Notes: generated from the sequence alone by a model not told the origin. Positions 11,405 to 20,028 are shown, numbered from the stretch's first letter. The stretch: DNA of 64,000 bases from Bordetella sp. LUAb4 (GCF_021325795.1 NZ_JAHPZX010000002.1:248001-312000); one strand, 5' to 3'. Numbers and translations: made by a program.

Positions 11405-12448
11405 TCAGGTTTTTCCCTGCAGGCGTTCAAGCAGCGCCATCGCCGCGGCCGGGGCTTTTTCCTTGGCACCGTTGATGAAATACAGGTAGACGTCACGCTG
11501 CCTGGCCTTGCCATTGCCCGCCGCCGCCGAGGCCGACGTCACACGTGGCAGTTTTTCCGGTTGCTTACCCGCCGCCCAGGTCCGCAGGTGATCGGCCCAG
11601 GCGTCCAGATCGCGCGGTGAATAGCCAGTTCGCAGCTTCGCATCGGCGCACATCAATCGGATGTAGACGAAATCCGCGGTCAGGTCGGCCATGGACGGGA
11701 ACTCGGGGTTATCCGTGTAGACCGTAGCCACTTTGTACTTGCGTGCCAGCTTCAGATAAGCCGGATCCATGAAACTGTCGTTGCGGACTTCCATGACGTG
11801 GCGCAAGGCGATACCGTCCTGGCGCGCGGGCAGCAATTCAAGGAAACGTTCAAAATCATCGGCATCGAAGACCTTGGTCGGCGCGAACTGCCAGAGGATG
11901 GGACCCAGTTTGGATCCCAGTGCCGTGATGCCGCTTTCCAGGAATCGGCGGACTGAATCCGCGCCTTCGGCAAGGACGCGTCGATTCGTGGCATAGCGGG
12001 AAGCCTTCAACGAGAAGACAAAGTCATCCGGCGTCGCATCGTGCCAGCGGGCAAAGGACGTGGCCTTTTGCGTGCCGTAATAGGTGCTGTTGATCTCGAT
12101 GGCGGTGACGTGTTGGCTGGCGTACTCCAGCTCGCGGCTTTGCGGCACGTCCGCAGGATAGAATTCGCCGCGCCACGGCGCGAAGTTCCAGCCGCCGATG
12201 CCTACCCGTATGCCAGCCGCGACCGATTTGGCGTTGGGTTTCGACGTCCCGGTCGTCTTGGCGTTCCCACTCGACTCAGTAACCGCGGCAGTCTTGGCGG
12301 CTTTCGTGGCTTTCGTGGCTTTCGTGGCTTTCGTGGCTTTCGTGGCTTTCGTGGCCTTCGTAGCCTTCGTAGCCTTGGCCGTCTTCGGAGCCTTGGTTGC
12401 CAAGGCACTCTCGCCTGGGGTTTTCTTCGCGCCGCGTGTCGTTGTCAT
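11405..12448 (-). CDS. DUF72 (YecE-like) family protein with Lys-Ala-Thr repeat leader
   Basis: A 347-residue protein. From residue ~80 it is a typical DUF72 TIM-barrel protein: IRVGIGGWNFAPWRGEFYP, AIEINSTYYGTQ, FSLKASRYATNRR, LGPILWQFAP and FVYIRLM. The function of the family is unknown. The first ~75 residues are low complexity, with about ten tandem KAT triplets coded by a 9-bp repeat, giving a strongly basic, disordered leader that is not part of the family. The ATG at 12448 overlaps the stop of the upstream small membrane-protein gene by four bases (ATGA), so they form an operon. Confidence 0.88.
   Translation of the reverse strand: MTTTRGAKKTPGESALATKAPKTAKATKATKATKATKATKATKATKATKAAKTAAVTESSGNAKTTGTSKPNAKSVAAGIRVGIGGWNFAPWRGEFYPADVPQSRELEYASQHVTAIEINSTYYGTQKATSFARWHDATPDDFVFSLKASRYATNRRVLAEGADSVRRFLESGITALGSKLGPILWQFAPTKVFDADDFERFLELLPARQDGIALRHVMEVRNDSFMDPAYLKLARKYKVATVYTDNPEFPSMADLTADFVYIRLMCADAKLRTGYSPRDLDAWADHLRTWAAGKQPEKLPRVTSASAAAGNGKARQRDVYLYFINGAKEKAPAAAMALLERLQGKT
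12301..12372. repeat. tandem 9-bp repeat encoding Lys-Ala-Thr
   Basis: Eight 9-bp units in a row: CTTTCGTGG six times, then CCTTCGTAG twice. They lie within the DUF72 gene and read KAT on the minus strand. The identical third bases of six units suggest recent slippage rather than selection for the peptide. Confidence 0.95.
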
Positions 12449-12738
12449 TCGATCAAGGCTCCCAAGACCAATACCGCCAGGATGATCCAGAAGATGAAGC
12501 CTAGCAGGGATCGCCTGAGCAATGCGCTGATGGCGGCCCAGAGAAGCAAGAGCCCGAGTATCAGCAAGGCAAAGTTGAACAGGGTCGGGCTCATGCCCAA
12601 GGCCCGTGCCAGGCCACCGGAAAACTCACCGATGGCATGGCCGAAGCCACCCAGCACGTATTTCAAGGCGCTGACGATGGACCGGATAACCTCGCCGATG
12701 GTGTCGCCCAGGGATGTGAAGAAGCTGTCGGATTGCAT
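12445..12738 (-). CDS. small inner-membrane protein, unknown function
   Basis: A 97-residue protein. The N-terminal half is amphipathic (SLGDTIGEVIRSIVSALKYV). Two hydrophobic helices follow at about residues 52-72 (TLFNFALLILGLLLLWAAIS) and 78-95 (LLGFIFWIILAVLVLGAL). An ATG at 12738 is preferred over an in-frame GTG three codons upstream; neither has a clear ribosome site. Its stop overlaps the DUF72 start, so the pair is co-transcribed. No family was recognised. Confidence 0.7.
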   Translation of the reverse strand: MQSDSFFTSLGDTIGEVIRSIVSALKYVLGGFGHAIGEFSGGLARALGMSPTLFNFALLILGLLLLWAAISALLRRSLLGFIFWIILAVLVLGALIE

Positions 12739-12876
12739 GAATACCACGCCGCGCGAAGGGGGATGCGCTGCTCAGCAGGAACCATGCCTACCGCGACCGG
12801 CACCCTTTCCTCGCCCGCGCTAACATGCGGGCCTGTCGATGCGCCGGCTCCCGGCGCGAACAAGGATCTACCCCGG

Positions 12877-13212
12877 ATGGACGAAATCGAACTCAACGAC
12901 GGCACCGCCGATCGTTTTCTGCTGGACGCTCCCGGGCTGTCGCTGGTCGTTTTCCATAGCCGCACGTGCGCCAACTGCAAAGTGGCGCGCGAGCAGTTGC
13001 CGAAAATGGACCTGGGCGTCCAGCGCCTGTGCTGGATAGACGCCGGCGACAACGGCGGCCTGGTGCAGCGCTACGAGGTCTTCCACCTGCCCGCCATGTT
13101 CGTGGTACGCGATGGCGTCTACTACGGCGCGGTGGCCGCGTCGCTGCAAATGTGGGACATCCGCCGCCAGATCGCCCTGGCCCTGGACAGCTACCCAGCC
13201 ACCCTGCCCTAG
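12877..13212 (+). CDS. thioredoxin-like protein
   Basis: A 111-residue thioredoxin-fold protein with no signal peptide. The active-site motif is CANC in VVFHSRTCANCKVAREQL, and the cis-proline loop is seen in YEVFHLPAMFVVRDG. CANC is not a standard thioredoxin motif (CGPC), so the redox partner is uncertain. The ATG at 12877 is preceded by AAGGA about ten bases upstream; the frame is open further upstream, but that part has no family similarity. It faces away from the small membrane-protein gene. Confidence 0.8.
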   Translation: MDEIELNDGTADRFLLDAPGLSLVVFHSRTCANCKVAREQLPKMDLGVQRLCWIDAGDNGGLVQRYEVFHLPAMFVVRDGVYYGAVAASLQMWDIRRQIALALDSYPATLP

Positions 13213-13253
13213 CCCGGCCACTTCGGGAACGCCGCCGCTTCGCCCCTTGGCCG

Positions 13254-13345
13254 GCGCACCTACGAAGGGCGGCCGCACGCTGTCCTACCCTGCGCACCTA
13301 CGAAGGGCGGCTGCACGCTGTCCTACCCTGCGCACCTACGCAGGC
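13254..13345. repeat. 38-bp direct repeat, 2.4 copies
   Basis: Two consecutive 38-bp copies (13254-13291 and 13292-13329), each beginning GCGCACCTACGAAGGGCGGC and differing at one base, then a partial third copy. They fill most of the 170-bp gap between the convergent thioredoxin-like and Bug-receptor genes. No reading frame or clear hairpin explains them. Confidence 0.9.
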
Positions 13346-13384
13346 AGCCGTCCCCCTGCCCATTCGCCGGAGCAGCCCCGCTGC

Positions 13385-14464
13385 TCAATTCACCGTCGCG
13401 CCTGTCTGCTTCACCACTTTGCCCCATTTAGCCAATTCACTTTGCAGCAATTGGCCAAACTGCGCCGACGTGTCCAGGCTCAGCGTCAACCCCGCGGTGG
13501 CCAGGGCCTTGCGGGCATCGTCGCTCTGCATGACCTGGGCCGAGGCATCGTGCAGGCGATGGACCACCTCCGGCGGCGTACCCGCCGGCGCGATCAGGCC
13601 CAGCCAGATGGTCGCCTCGTAGCCCTTCACACCCGCTTCATTCAGCGTCGGCACGTCGGGTAAGTCCACCGAGCGTTGCGTCGTGGTAACCGCCAGCGCC
13701 CGCAGGCGTCCCGCACGTATCTGCGGCAAAGCGGCCGTTACCCCAAGAAAACCCATCGACACCTGCCCACCCATGATGTCCGCCAGCGCCTGTCCACTGC
13801 CGCGATACGGCACGTGCATCAATTGCACATCCGCCATGCTGGCGAACAGCGCCGCCGCCAGATGCTGGCTGCTGCCGTTGCCGGAAGACGCGTAATCCAG
13901 CCGCCCCGGCTTGGCCTTGGCCTGGGCGATCAATTCAGCCACGCTCTTGGCGGGCACCTTCTGCGGATTGGTCACGAGCACGTAAGGACTGTCCACCAGC
14001 TTGGTGATGGGCGCGAAACTCTTGATCGGATCGTAGGGCAGCGTCTTGTACAGCCAGGGCGCGATGGTGTGCGTCGTGGAGATCAATGCCAGCGTGTAGC
14101 CATCGGCCGGCGCCTTGGCGACGTAATCCGTGCCTATGGTCGACCCCGCGCCCACCCGGTTCTCGACCACCACCGGCTGGCCCAGCACCGCACCCAGTTT
14201 CTCGCCCAGCAGGCGCGCCACCACGTCGGTGAAACCACCTGCCGCGAAGGGCACGATCAAACGTATGGGTGCGCTGGGATAAGGACCGGTCTGCGCTGGC
14301 CCTTGCGCCCTTGCCGGACTGGCCAATGCATTGACCAACAGCAGGCCACACGCGAACAAAACAGGAACAACGTATTGGGTGTGCCGGCCTGGGCGAGCGG
14401 CAATGGCCCAGGAACCGCTGCAGCGGACGGCGCGCGCAAGGGCGCCTGCAAAGCGATGTCGCAT
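13385..14464 (-). CDS. Bug/TctC-family periplasmic substrate-binding protein
   Basis: A 359-residue receptor of the tripartite tricarboxylate transporter type, which is greatly expanded in Bordetella and relatives. A long signal region ends near ALASPARAQG. The family core is clear: YPSAPIRLIVPFAAGGFTD, VVVENRVGAGSTIGTDYVAKA, YASSGNGSSQHLAAALFA, PYRGSGQALADIMGGQV and a C-terminal GLIAPAGTPPEVV. The ATG at 14464 follows GAGGAG. No TctA/TctB membrane genes are nearby, which is common for Bug proteins. The alpha/beta hydrolase gene lies 99 bp upstream on the same strand and may be co-expressed; the ligand is unknown. Confidence 0.93.
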   Translation of the reverse strand: MRHRFAGALARAVRCSGSWAIAARPGRHTQYVVPVLFACGLLLVNALASPARAQGPAQTGPYPSAPIRLIVPFAAGGFTDVVARLLGEKLGAVLGQPVVVENRVGAGSTIGTDYVAKAPADGYTLALISTTHTIAPWLYKTLPYDPIKSFAPITKLVDSPYVLVTNPQKVPAKSVAELIAQAKAKPGRLDYASSGNGSSQHLAAALFASMADVQLMHVPYRGSGQALADIMGGQVSMGFLGVTAALPQIRAGRLRALAVTTTQRSVDLPDVPTLNEAGVKGYEATIWLGLIAPAGTPPEVVHRLHDASAQVMQSDDARKALATAGLTLSLDTSAQFGQLLQSELAKWGKVVKQTGATVN

Positions 14465-14563
14465 CCTCGTCTCCTCGTTTTCGCCCGGCGCCGATATCGG
14501 CATCCGGGCGGCGGTCCGGTGGTCCGGACTCGCTTTTCTTCAATGGACTGCTGGCACCCGCTG

Positions 14564-15514
14564 TCAGCGATACACCGGCTCCGGCTGCGTATAGAACGCA
14601 TGCAGGATGTGATAGACCATGTAGTAGTTCTTCTGCTGGAAGCTGGCGTGCGAAATGCCCTGCATCACCGTGAACTGCTTGAAACTATTGGGCAGCCGCG
14701 CGAAGAAAGCCATCAGGTCTTCGACCGAAGCAATGCCGTCGAATTCACCGCGCATGAGGATGACCGGCAGGTCGATTTTTTCCGGGTCCACCAGCGGCAG
14801 CTTCGAGCACATGTCGACGTAAGTGCCGGTGGGCATGGAATTGTCCAGCGACAGGATGGCGTCGGCGAAGGCGGACACGGTGTTGTCGTCGGCGCAACCC
14901 GGATGGTCGCGCGAGAAAATGCTTTGCACGAATGCCCGATCGATGGGCCGGCGGTTCTTGGCGATGAATTCCGGCAGGCGCTGCTTGCGCTGCGCCAGGG
15001 TCGGGCTGCCCTCCCCGGTCCACACGAACGCATCCAGCGCCAGGCGCGCGACCCGCTCCGGATGCTGCTGCGCGAACAAGGCCGCCTTCAGCGCGCCGGA
15101 CGAGATGCCGTACATGTGCAGGCGTTTGTCGCGGGCGCGCGCCAGGATGTAGGCGCTACCGGCGGCCAGGTCCAGCGCTCCGTTGCCGATGTCCGAATTG
15201 ATCGGCCGGTGCTTGCTCGACCGGCCGTAGCCTTCGTTGTCCATGCACCAGGTGTCGAAACCGCGCGCGGCGAACCAGTCCATGGCGGACGAATCGGGCC
15301 GGCCGGGCACGCTCAGATCGAAGGTCGGCTGCGACGCCATGGACGAGCCATGCACGAAGAAAATCGTGCCGGCGTGCGGGACGCCGGCGGCGGCCGGCTT
15401 GTGCCAGAGAAACAGGTCGACGTCGTCGCGCCGGGTCCAATGTTCTTCACCGCCACGCCAGGTCACGGCGTTGGTGCCGCCCAGGGTGTCGTGCGCGGAT
15501 GCTGCTGATGCCAT
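14564..15514 (-). CDS. alpha/beta-fold hydrolase
   Basis: A 316-residue cytoplasmic hydrolase. The oxyanion region is FFVHGSSMASQP, the nucleophile elbow is YGISSGALKAAL (GxSxG), the acid is probably in RGEFDGIASVED and the base His in QGISHASF. The reaction could be ester or related hydrolysis; the substrate cannot be told. The ATG at 15514 follows AAGAGG. It is placed just upstream of the Bug receptor gene on the same strand, so the two may serve uptake and breakdown of one compound (inference). Confidence 0.85.
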   Translation of the reverse strand: MASAASAHDTLGGTNAVTWRGGEEHWTRRDDVDLFLWHKPAAAGVPHAGTIFFVHGSSMASQPTFDLSVPGRPDSSAMDWFAARGFDTWCMDNEGYGRSSKHRPINSDIGNGALDLAAGSAYILARARDKRLHMYGISSGALKAALFAQQHPERVARLALDAFVWTGEGSPTLAQRKQRLPEFIAKNRRPIDRAFVQSIFSRDHPGCADDNTVSAFADAILSLDNSMPTGTYVDMCSKLPLVDPEKIDLPVILMRGEFDGIASVEDLMAFFARLPNSFKQFTVMQGISHASFQQKNYYMVYHILHAFYTQPEPVYR

Positions 15515-15837
15515 GAATCAACCTCTTGTCGTCTGCATTGGGCTTCCGATGTTGAGCTTGCGTCGGCCTCGATTCAACGCCGATTGATGAACAGACTGTT
15601 CACGGCTTGGCTTGGCTTGGCTTGGCTGGGCTGGGCTGGGCTGGGCTGGGCTGGGCTGGCCTGGCCAGGCCAGGCCAGGCTTGGCTTGGCTTAGCGCGGC
15701 TGGTATTCACAAAGCAGCGGTTGGGCGAACGTCCGCGCCGTAGCCATAGGGGCGGCAGCCCAAAAAGGAGGGGATGGGGGTATCCCCCATCATCCAAAAA
15801 AATTCTTGCAATCGAGCAGGCAGCCGCCCGCCATTCT
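15515..15837. other. 323-bp gene-free stretch upstream of the hydrolase gene
   Basis: This lies between the hydrolase start (minus) and the stop of the LysR gene (minus). It must hold the hydrolase-Bug promoter. About a third of it is the pentanucleotide repeat listed separately. The part 15765-15795 is GC-palindromic (ggggatgggggtatcccccatcatcc) and could form a hairpin that ends LysR transcription. Confidence 0.45.
15604..15692. repeat. tandem pentanucleotide repeat (GGCTT/GGCTG)
   Basis: Four GGCTT units are followed by seven GGCTG, then GGCCT/GGCCA variants and three more GGCTT, all in strict 5-bp phase over ~89 bp. It lies 90 bp upstream of the hydrolase start. Confidence 0.95.
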
Positions 15838-16737
15838 TCAATCCCAATAAGGCGCATCCCCGAATTGCTCCACCAGGAAATCGACGAACAGCTTGGTGCA
15901 ATGCGCCATGGTCGGATTGGGCAGGTAGGCGGCATACAGCGCCCGCTCCGGCAAGTGATAATCCGGCAGCACGCAACGCAAGCGCCCGTCGCGCAAGGCC
16001 TCGCTGGCCGCGAAGGTCGGTACCACGGCGACGCCCAGGTCGTTGAGCGCGGCCTCCACCACGGCATCCGCGCTGTTGGCCCTGAAATTCCCCTTGGGCT
16101 TGACCGCGCAGTCGCCCTCGGCGCCACGGAAATTCCACTCTCCCCGCGCATTGGCGAAATACACCAGGCAGTTGTGCGCCGCCAGATCGGCTGGCACGCG
16201 GGGCGAGGAATGGCGTGCCAGGTAAGCCGGGCTGGCGCACGTCACCATGCGCATCGGCGCCAGCCGGCGCGCCACCAGCGACAGCAGCACCGGTTCATCG
16301 GCCTGGCGGATGACGACATCGGCACCGCCGGTAATGAGATCGGGAAACTGCTGGCTCAAGTCGACATCGACCGAAACCTCGGGATAGCGCGCCAGGAAGC
16401 GGGCCACGGCAGGCATCAGGTGACGCCGGCCGAACGTCATCGCCGAACTGATGCGGATATGGCCGCCCGGCGAGCTGCGGAATTGCTCGACCTCGTGGCG
16501 GGCGTCTTCCGCATGGGCGATCAACTGCCGGCAGCGTTCATGGAACATCTCGCCGGCGGGCGTCAGCCCCAATTTACGGGTCGTACGATGCAGCAGCTTG
16601 ACGCCCAGCGACTGTTCGAGGTCGGCGACGTGCTTGCTGGCCAGCGCCTTGGATATGCCCAGTTTCTCCGCCGCCCGAGAAAAACTCTTGGTGTCGGCGA
16701 TGGCTGAAAACGTCAGGAATTCGTTCAGATCGAGCAT
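15838..16737 (-). CDS. LysR-type transcriptional regulator
   Basis: A 299-residue DNA-binding regulator. The N-terminal helix-turn-helix is SFSRAAEKLGISKALASKHV (residues ~18-37), and LLHRTTRKLGLTPAGE follows as in the CrgA-like branch. The effector-binding domain has the usual layout (HIRISSAMTFGRRHLMPAV, then SLVARRLAPMRMVTCASPAYL). The ATG at 16737 (MLDLNEF) is the family start; the frame is open far upstream through the repeat region but without similarity. It is divergent from an MFS transporter gene, its likely target. Confidence 0.93.
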   Translation of the reverse strand: MLDLNEFLTFSAIADTKSFSRAAEKLGISKALASKHVADLEQSLGVKLLHRTTRKLGLTPAGEMFHERCRQLIAHAEDARHEVEQFRSSPGGHIRISSAMTFGRRHLMPAVARFLARYPEVSVDVDLSQQFPDLITGGADVVIRQADEPVLLSLVARRLAPMRMVTCASPAYLARHSSPRVPADLAAHNCLVYFANARGEWNFRGAEGDCAVKPKGNFRANSADAVVEAALNDLGVAVVPTFAASEALRDGRLRCVLPDYHLPERALYAAYLPNPTMAHCTKLFVDFLVEQFGDAPYWD

Positions 16738-17055
16738 AGGGTCTACCCGGATATGCCCACTGTCCGCGCGCCCGCCGCGCGGTGCCGGCGGCTGGATGCC
16801 GCCGACCTGGGTCTTAGGCCCGGTTCGAGGCCATATTAGCGCAGCGAGGCGCGATTCCGGGACAACCCGGAATGCGGCGATGGCGATGGCGATGGCGGTA
16901 GCGATGGCGGTAGCGGTGCGGTAGCGGTGCGGTAGCGGTGCGGTAGCGGTGGCGGTAGCGGTGGCGGTAGCGGTGGCGGTGATGCAGCGTGCGACGGGCG
17001 CGGGACTTGCGGCCGGGCGGCATCCTCGGCCCCGGCCGTGCACAGGAATGGCGCA
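16738..17055. other. 318-bp divergent promoter region between LysR and MFS genes
   Basis: The region must hold both promoters and a LysR-type operator. A third of it is the hexanucleotide repeat listed separately. No T-N11-A operator could be picked with confidence. Confidence 0.4.
16875..16983. repeat. tandem GGCGAT/GGCGGT/GGTAGC-type hexanucleotide repeat
   Basis: About 109 bp of 6-bp units, beginning with gcgatg copies and passing into gcggta and gcggtg copies, with some 5-bp slips. It lies ~70 bp upstream of the MFS start and ~140 bp upstream of the LysR start. Confidence 0.9.
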
Positions 17056-18513
17056 ATGCCCCCCACAGCAAGCATGAACCTGCAAGCCCAGACGCCAGAC
17101 ACCATCACCAGCGACATCCCCGCCCGCCTCGACCGCCTGCCCTGGTCGAATTGGCACTGGCGCGTCACCATCGCCCTGGGCGTGGCCTGGGTGCTGGACG
17201 GTCTGGAAGTGACCCTGGTGGGCTCCATCGGCGGCGTCCTGGAGCGCGGCGATACCCTGGGGCTGTCGGCCACCCAGGTCGGCTGGGCCGGCTCGGTCTA
17301 CATCGCCGGCGCGGTGATCGGCGCCCTTGGATTCGGCCGGCTGGCCGATCGCCTGGGGCGCAAGATGCTATTCATGATCACGCTGGGCATCTATATGGTG
17401 GCGACGCTGGCGACATCCCTTTCCACCGATTTCGTGTTCTTCGCCGCGTGCCGCTTCGTCACGGGCCTGGGCATAGGCGGCGAATATGCCGCCATCAATT
17501 CCGCCATCGACGAACTGATTCCCGCGCGGGTACGCGGCCGCGTCAATCTGGCCATCAATGGCAGCTTCTGGCTGGGTGCGGCCCTGGGCGCCGGTCTGAG
17601 CCTGGTGCTGCTGGATCCCCATGTATTGGGCCCGCAGCTGGGCTGGCGCGTGGGCTTCGGCCTGGGCGCGGTGCTGGCGCTGGCCATCCTGCTGGTGCGT
17701 CGCGACGTGCCGGAGAGCCCGCGCTGGCTGCTGTCGCGTGGGCGCGGCGAGGAAGCGCAACGCATCATCGAGCAGATCGAGGCACGCGTACGGGCCCAGC
17801 ATGGCGAACTGCCACCAGCGCACGGCAGCATCACCTTCCGCCGCCGGGCCGGCACGGGCCTGCGCGACGTCGCGCGCGTACTGCTGCAGCGTTATCCCCG
17901 CCGCAGCCTGGTATCCCTGGCGCTGATGGTGTCGCAGGCGTTCTTCTACAACGCCATCTTCTTTACCTACGCGCTGGCCTTGACCCGCTATATGGATGTG
18001 TCCGCCGAACGTGTGGCCTTGTACGTGTTTCCCTTCGCGCTGGGCAATGTGCTGGGCCCCCTGGTGCTGGGCCCCCTGTTCGACCGGGTCGGACGGCGGC
18101 GCATGATCGCGGCGACCTATGCCGGTTCAGGGGTGGCACTGGCGCTGACGGCCTGGATGTTCCTGCATGGCGGGCTGGGGGCGGACGGCATGGCAGTGTG
18201 CTGGTCGGCCGTTTTTTTCCTGGCATCGGCGGCCGCCAGCTCGGCGTACCTGACCGTCAGCGAGGTCTTTCCGCTGGAGACGCGGGCCATGGCGATTTCG
18301 ATTTTCTATGCCGTGGGCACGGGCGTCGGGGGCGTGATCGGGCCAGTGTTGTTCGGACATCTGATCGAAACCGGCACCCGGGCCGACCTGGCGGGGGGCT
18401 ATCTGGCCGCCGCCGTGATGGTCATCGGCGCCGGCCTGCTGGCCTTGCGCCATGGCGTGGACGCGGAGCGCAAGCCCTTGGAAGAGATTGCCGCGCCGCT
18501 CGGGGCGGAATAG
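17056..18513 (+). CDS. MFS transporter, metabolite:H+ symporter type
   Basis: A 485-residue inner-membrane transporter of the major facilitator superfamily with about 12 helices. The loop 2-3 signature is GALGFGRLADRLGRKMLF; PESPRWLLSRGR follows helix 6, as in sugar and aromatic-acid porters; and the mirrored loop 8-9 signature is GPLFDRVGRRRMI. The ATG at 17056 follows CAGGA; a GTG at 17038 is an alternative. It is divergent from the LysR gene, which probably controls it. The substrate is probably an organic acid or sugar (inference). Confidence 0.9.
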   Translation: MPPTASMNLQAQTPDTITSDIPARLDRLPWSNWHWRVTIALGVAWVLDGLEVTLVGSIGGVLERGDTLGLSATQVGWAGSVYIAGAVIGALGFGRLADRLGRKMLFMITLGIYMVATLATSLSTDFVFFAACRFVTGLGIGGEYAAINSAIDELIPARVRGRVNLAINGSFWLGAALGAGLSLVLLDPHVLGPQLGWRVGFGLGAVLALAILLVRRDVPESPRWLLSRGRGEEAQRIIEQIEARVRAQHGELPPAHGSITFRRRAGTGLRDVARVLLQRYPRRSLVSLALMVSQAFFYNAIFFTYALALTRYMDVSAERVALYVFPFALGNVLGPLVLGPLFDRVGRRRMIAATYAGSGVALALTAWMFLHGGLGADGMAVCWSAVFFLASAAASSAYLTVSEVFPLETRAMAISIFYAVGTGVGGVIGPVLFGHLIETGTRADLAGGYLAAAVMVIGAGLLALRHGVDAERKPLEEIAAPLGAE

Positions 18514-18631
18514 GCCCCCATCCTTATGGACTTTATTGTCAAGTTGCGACCACTTGTACGACCCGAAACACAGGGACGTGGACCTTGGTCTATGATCGGG
18601 TTTCGAGTTGTCCACGCAAGCCGAGGTATGC

Positions 18632-19078
18632 ATGAACTGGAAGTTCACCGCTGTTTTTCTACTCGCCGGGCTGACCGCCTGCGCCCACAACGATAATATC
18701 TCGTCGACCGGTGCGTCGACGTCCAGTACCAGTAGCGGCAGCGCCGCCACGGATGGCGGCAGCAGCAGTAGTTCTTACGGTGGCGGCGGATCTGGTGGCA
18801 GCGCTTACGGCGGCAGTGGCGGCTATGCCAGCCCCACCGGCGGCTACGGCGGTAGCGCCATGAGCAGCGGCGGCGCCAGTTGCGACGCCCAGTCCGTACA
18901 GAACTTGATAGGCAAGACGCTTACCAACGAGACCACCGAGCAGGCGCGTACGGGATCGCATTCCGCCAAGGTGCGAGTGCTCAAGCCCGGGCAAGTGATG
19001 ACGATGGAATACGATCCTTCCCGCATCAACCTGATCACCGACAAGAACAACGCGCTGACCGCCCTGCGCTGCGGCTGA
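18632..19078 (+). CDS. peptidase-inhibitor I78-type lipoprotein
   Basis: A 148-residue envelope lipoprotein. The signal FTAVFLLAGLTAC ends in a lipobox cysteine. A Ser/Gly-rich linker (~70 residues, for example SYGGGGSGGSAYGGSGGY) leads to a C-terminal domain with I78 features: CDAQSVQNLIGKTL, SHSAKVRVLKPGQVMTMEY, SRINLITDKNNALTALRCG. Members of I78 inhibit serine peptidases. The two cysteines of the domain can pair. The ATG at 18632 follows GAGGT. Confidence 0.85.
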   Translation: MNWKFTAVFLLAGLTACAHNDNISSTGASTSSTSSGSAATDGGSSSSSYGGGGSGGSAYGGSGGYASPTGGYGGSAMSSGGASCDAQSVQNLIGKTLTNETTEQARTGSHSAKVRVLKPGQVMTMEYDPSRINLITDKNNALTALRCG

Positions 19079-19088
19079 TCTCCCCATC

Positions 19089-19121
19089 GGGTCCTGGATA
19101 TCCCACGGGTATCCAGGACCC
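19089..19121. terminator. strong hairpin between convergent genes
   Basis: A perfect 12-bp inverted repeat (GGGTCCTGGATA at 19089-19100, TATCCAGGACCC at 19110-19121) with a 9-base loop. It lies 10 bp past the I78 gene stop and 12 bp past the binding-protein stop of the opposite strand. The T run is weak (gattcttcctgctt on the plus strand), but the position between two stops fits a shared terminator. Confidence 0.7.
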
Positions 19122-19133
19122 GATTCTTCCTGC

Positions 19134-19931
19134 TTATTTCACATCGGTGATGCGGGCCGGCAGATCGCGGCCGTGGTACTTCTTGTAGATGGTGTTCAGG
19201 TTGCCATTTTTCATGTTGGTGACCACCCATTTATTGACCCAGTCTTTCAGGGCCGGCTGGTCTTTCTGCATGGCGATGCCCAGGTCGAAGTCCTTCTGCT
19301 CGAACTTCATTTCCAGGTTGCGCTTGGGCGCGCGCTTCTGCATTTCGGACAGATTGGACGGCGTGCTGGAGAAGATGTCGATCTGGCCCGTCACCATGGA
19401 CGTGATCAGGGTAGCGTCATCTTCATAACGCTGGATGTCCGCGCCCTTGGCCAGTTGCGTGGTGATGGTGTCGTTGACGGTGGCGCGCGTCAAGCCGATG
19501 CGCTTGCCGTTGAGGTCTTCATAGCCCTTGATCTTGATGTCCTTGGGCGCGCCGACGATCAGCGAGATGACAGCGTAAGGCACCGAGAAGTCCACGACCT
19601 GCGCCCGTTCCGGCGTGATCGACAAATCGGCGATGACCAGGTCGGCACGCTTGGCCTGCAAGGTCGGCACCCGCGCGGCGTTGGTGATCTGGACGATTTC
19701 CAGCTTGACGCCCAGGTCCTTGGCCACGGCCTTGGCGGTGTCGACGTCCGAACCCACCGGCTCCAGTTTTTCGTCGACATAGCTGAACAGCGGCGTGCCC
19801 ATGGCGATGGCCACGCGTATCTTGCCCGCTTTCTTGATGTCGTCCAGCTGATCGGCCAGGGCCGCATGCGCGGTACCCGCCAACAACACGGCAGCCATGC
19901 AGCCACGCAGGAAGAATTGATTCAGTTTCAA
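19134..19931 (-). CDS. amino-acid ABC transporter substrate-binding protein (family 3)
   Basis: A 265-residue periplasmic receptor of the polar amino-acid family. A signal peptide (LRGCMAAVLLAGTAHAALA) leads to AGKIRVAIAMGTPLFSYVDE, GSDVDTAKAVAKDLGVKLE, RADLVIADLSITPERAQVVDFSVPY and the C-terminal NGNLNTIYKKYHG. The start is read as TTG at 19931: GAGGAG lies seven bases upstream, while upstream in-frame starts have no such site. It is the last gene of an ABC operon, ~200 bp behind the ATPase gene; that gap holds a direct repeat. Confidence 0.9.
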   Translation of the reverse strand: MKLNQFFLRGCMAAVLLAGTAHAALADQLDDIKKAGKIRVAIAMGTPLFSYVDEKLEPVGSDVDTAKAVAKDLGVKLEIVQITNAARVPTLQAKRADLVIADLSITPERAQVVDFSVPYAVISLIVGAPKDIKIKGYEDLNGKRIGLTRATVNDTITTQLAKGADIQRYEDDATLITSMVTGQIDIFSSTPSNLSEMQKRAPKRNLEMKFEQKDFDLGIAMQKDQPALKDWVNKWVVTNMKNGNLNTIYKKYHGRDLPARITDVK

Positions 19932-20028
19932 GGTTGTCTCCTCTTTGCTCTTTGGTAATGCGTTTGAAAAACCAGGGTTGGTCAACGCGGCAGCGCCCGC
20001 TTGTGGCGGCGCTGTCGATGTACTTCTG

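Noticed and set aside
12041-12823. Plus-strand frame with repeated FRG units
   Set aside because: It is antisense to the Lys-Ala-Thr repeat of the DUF72 gene, whose family match is clear.
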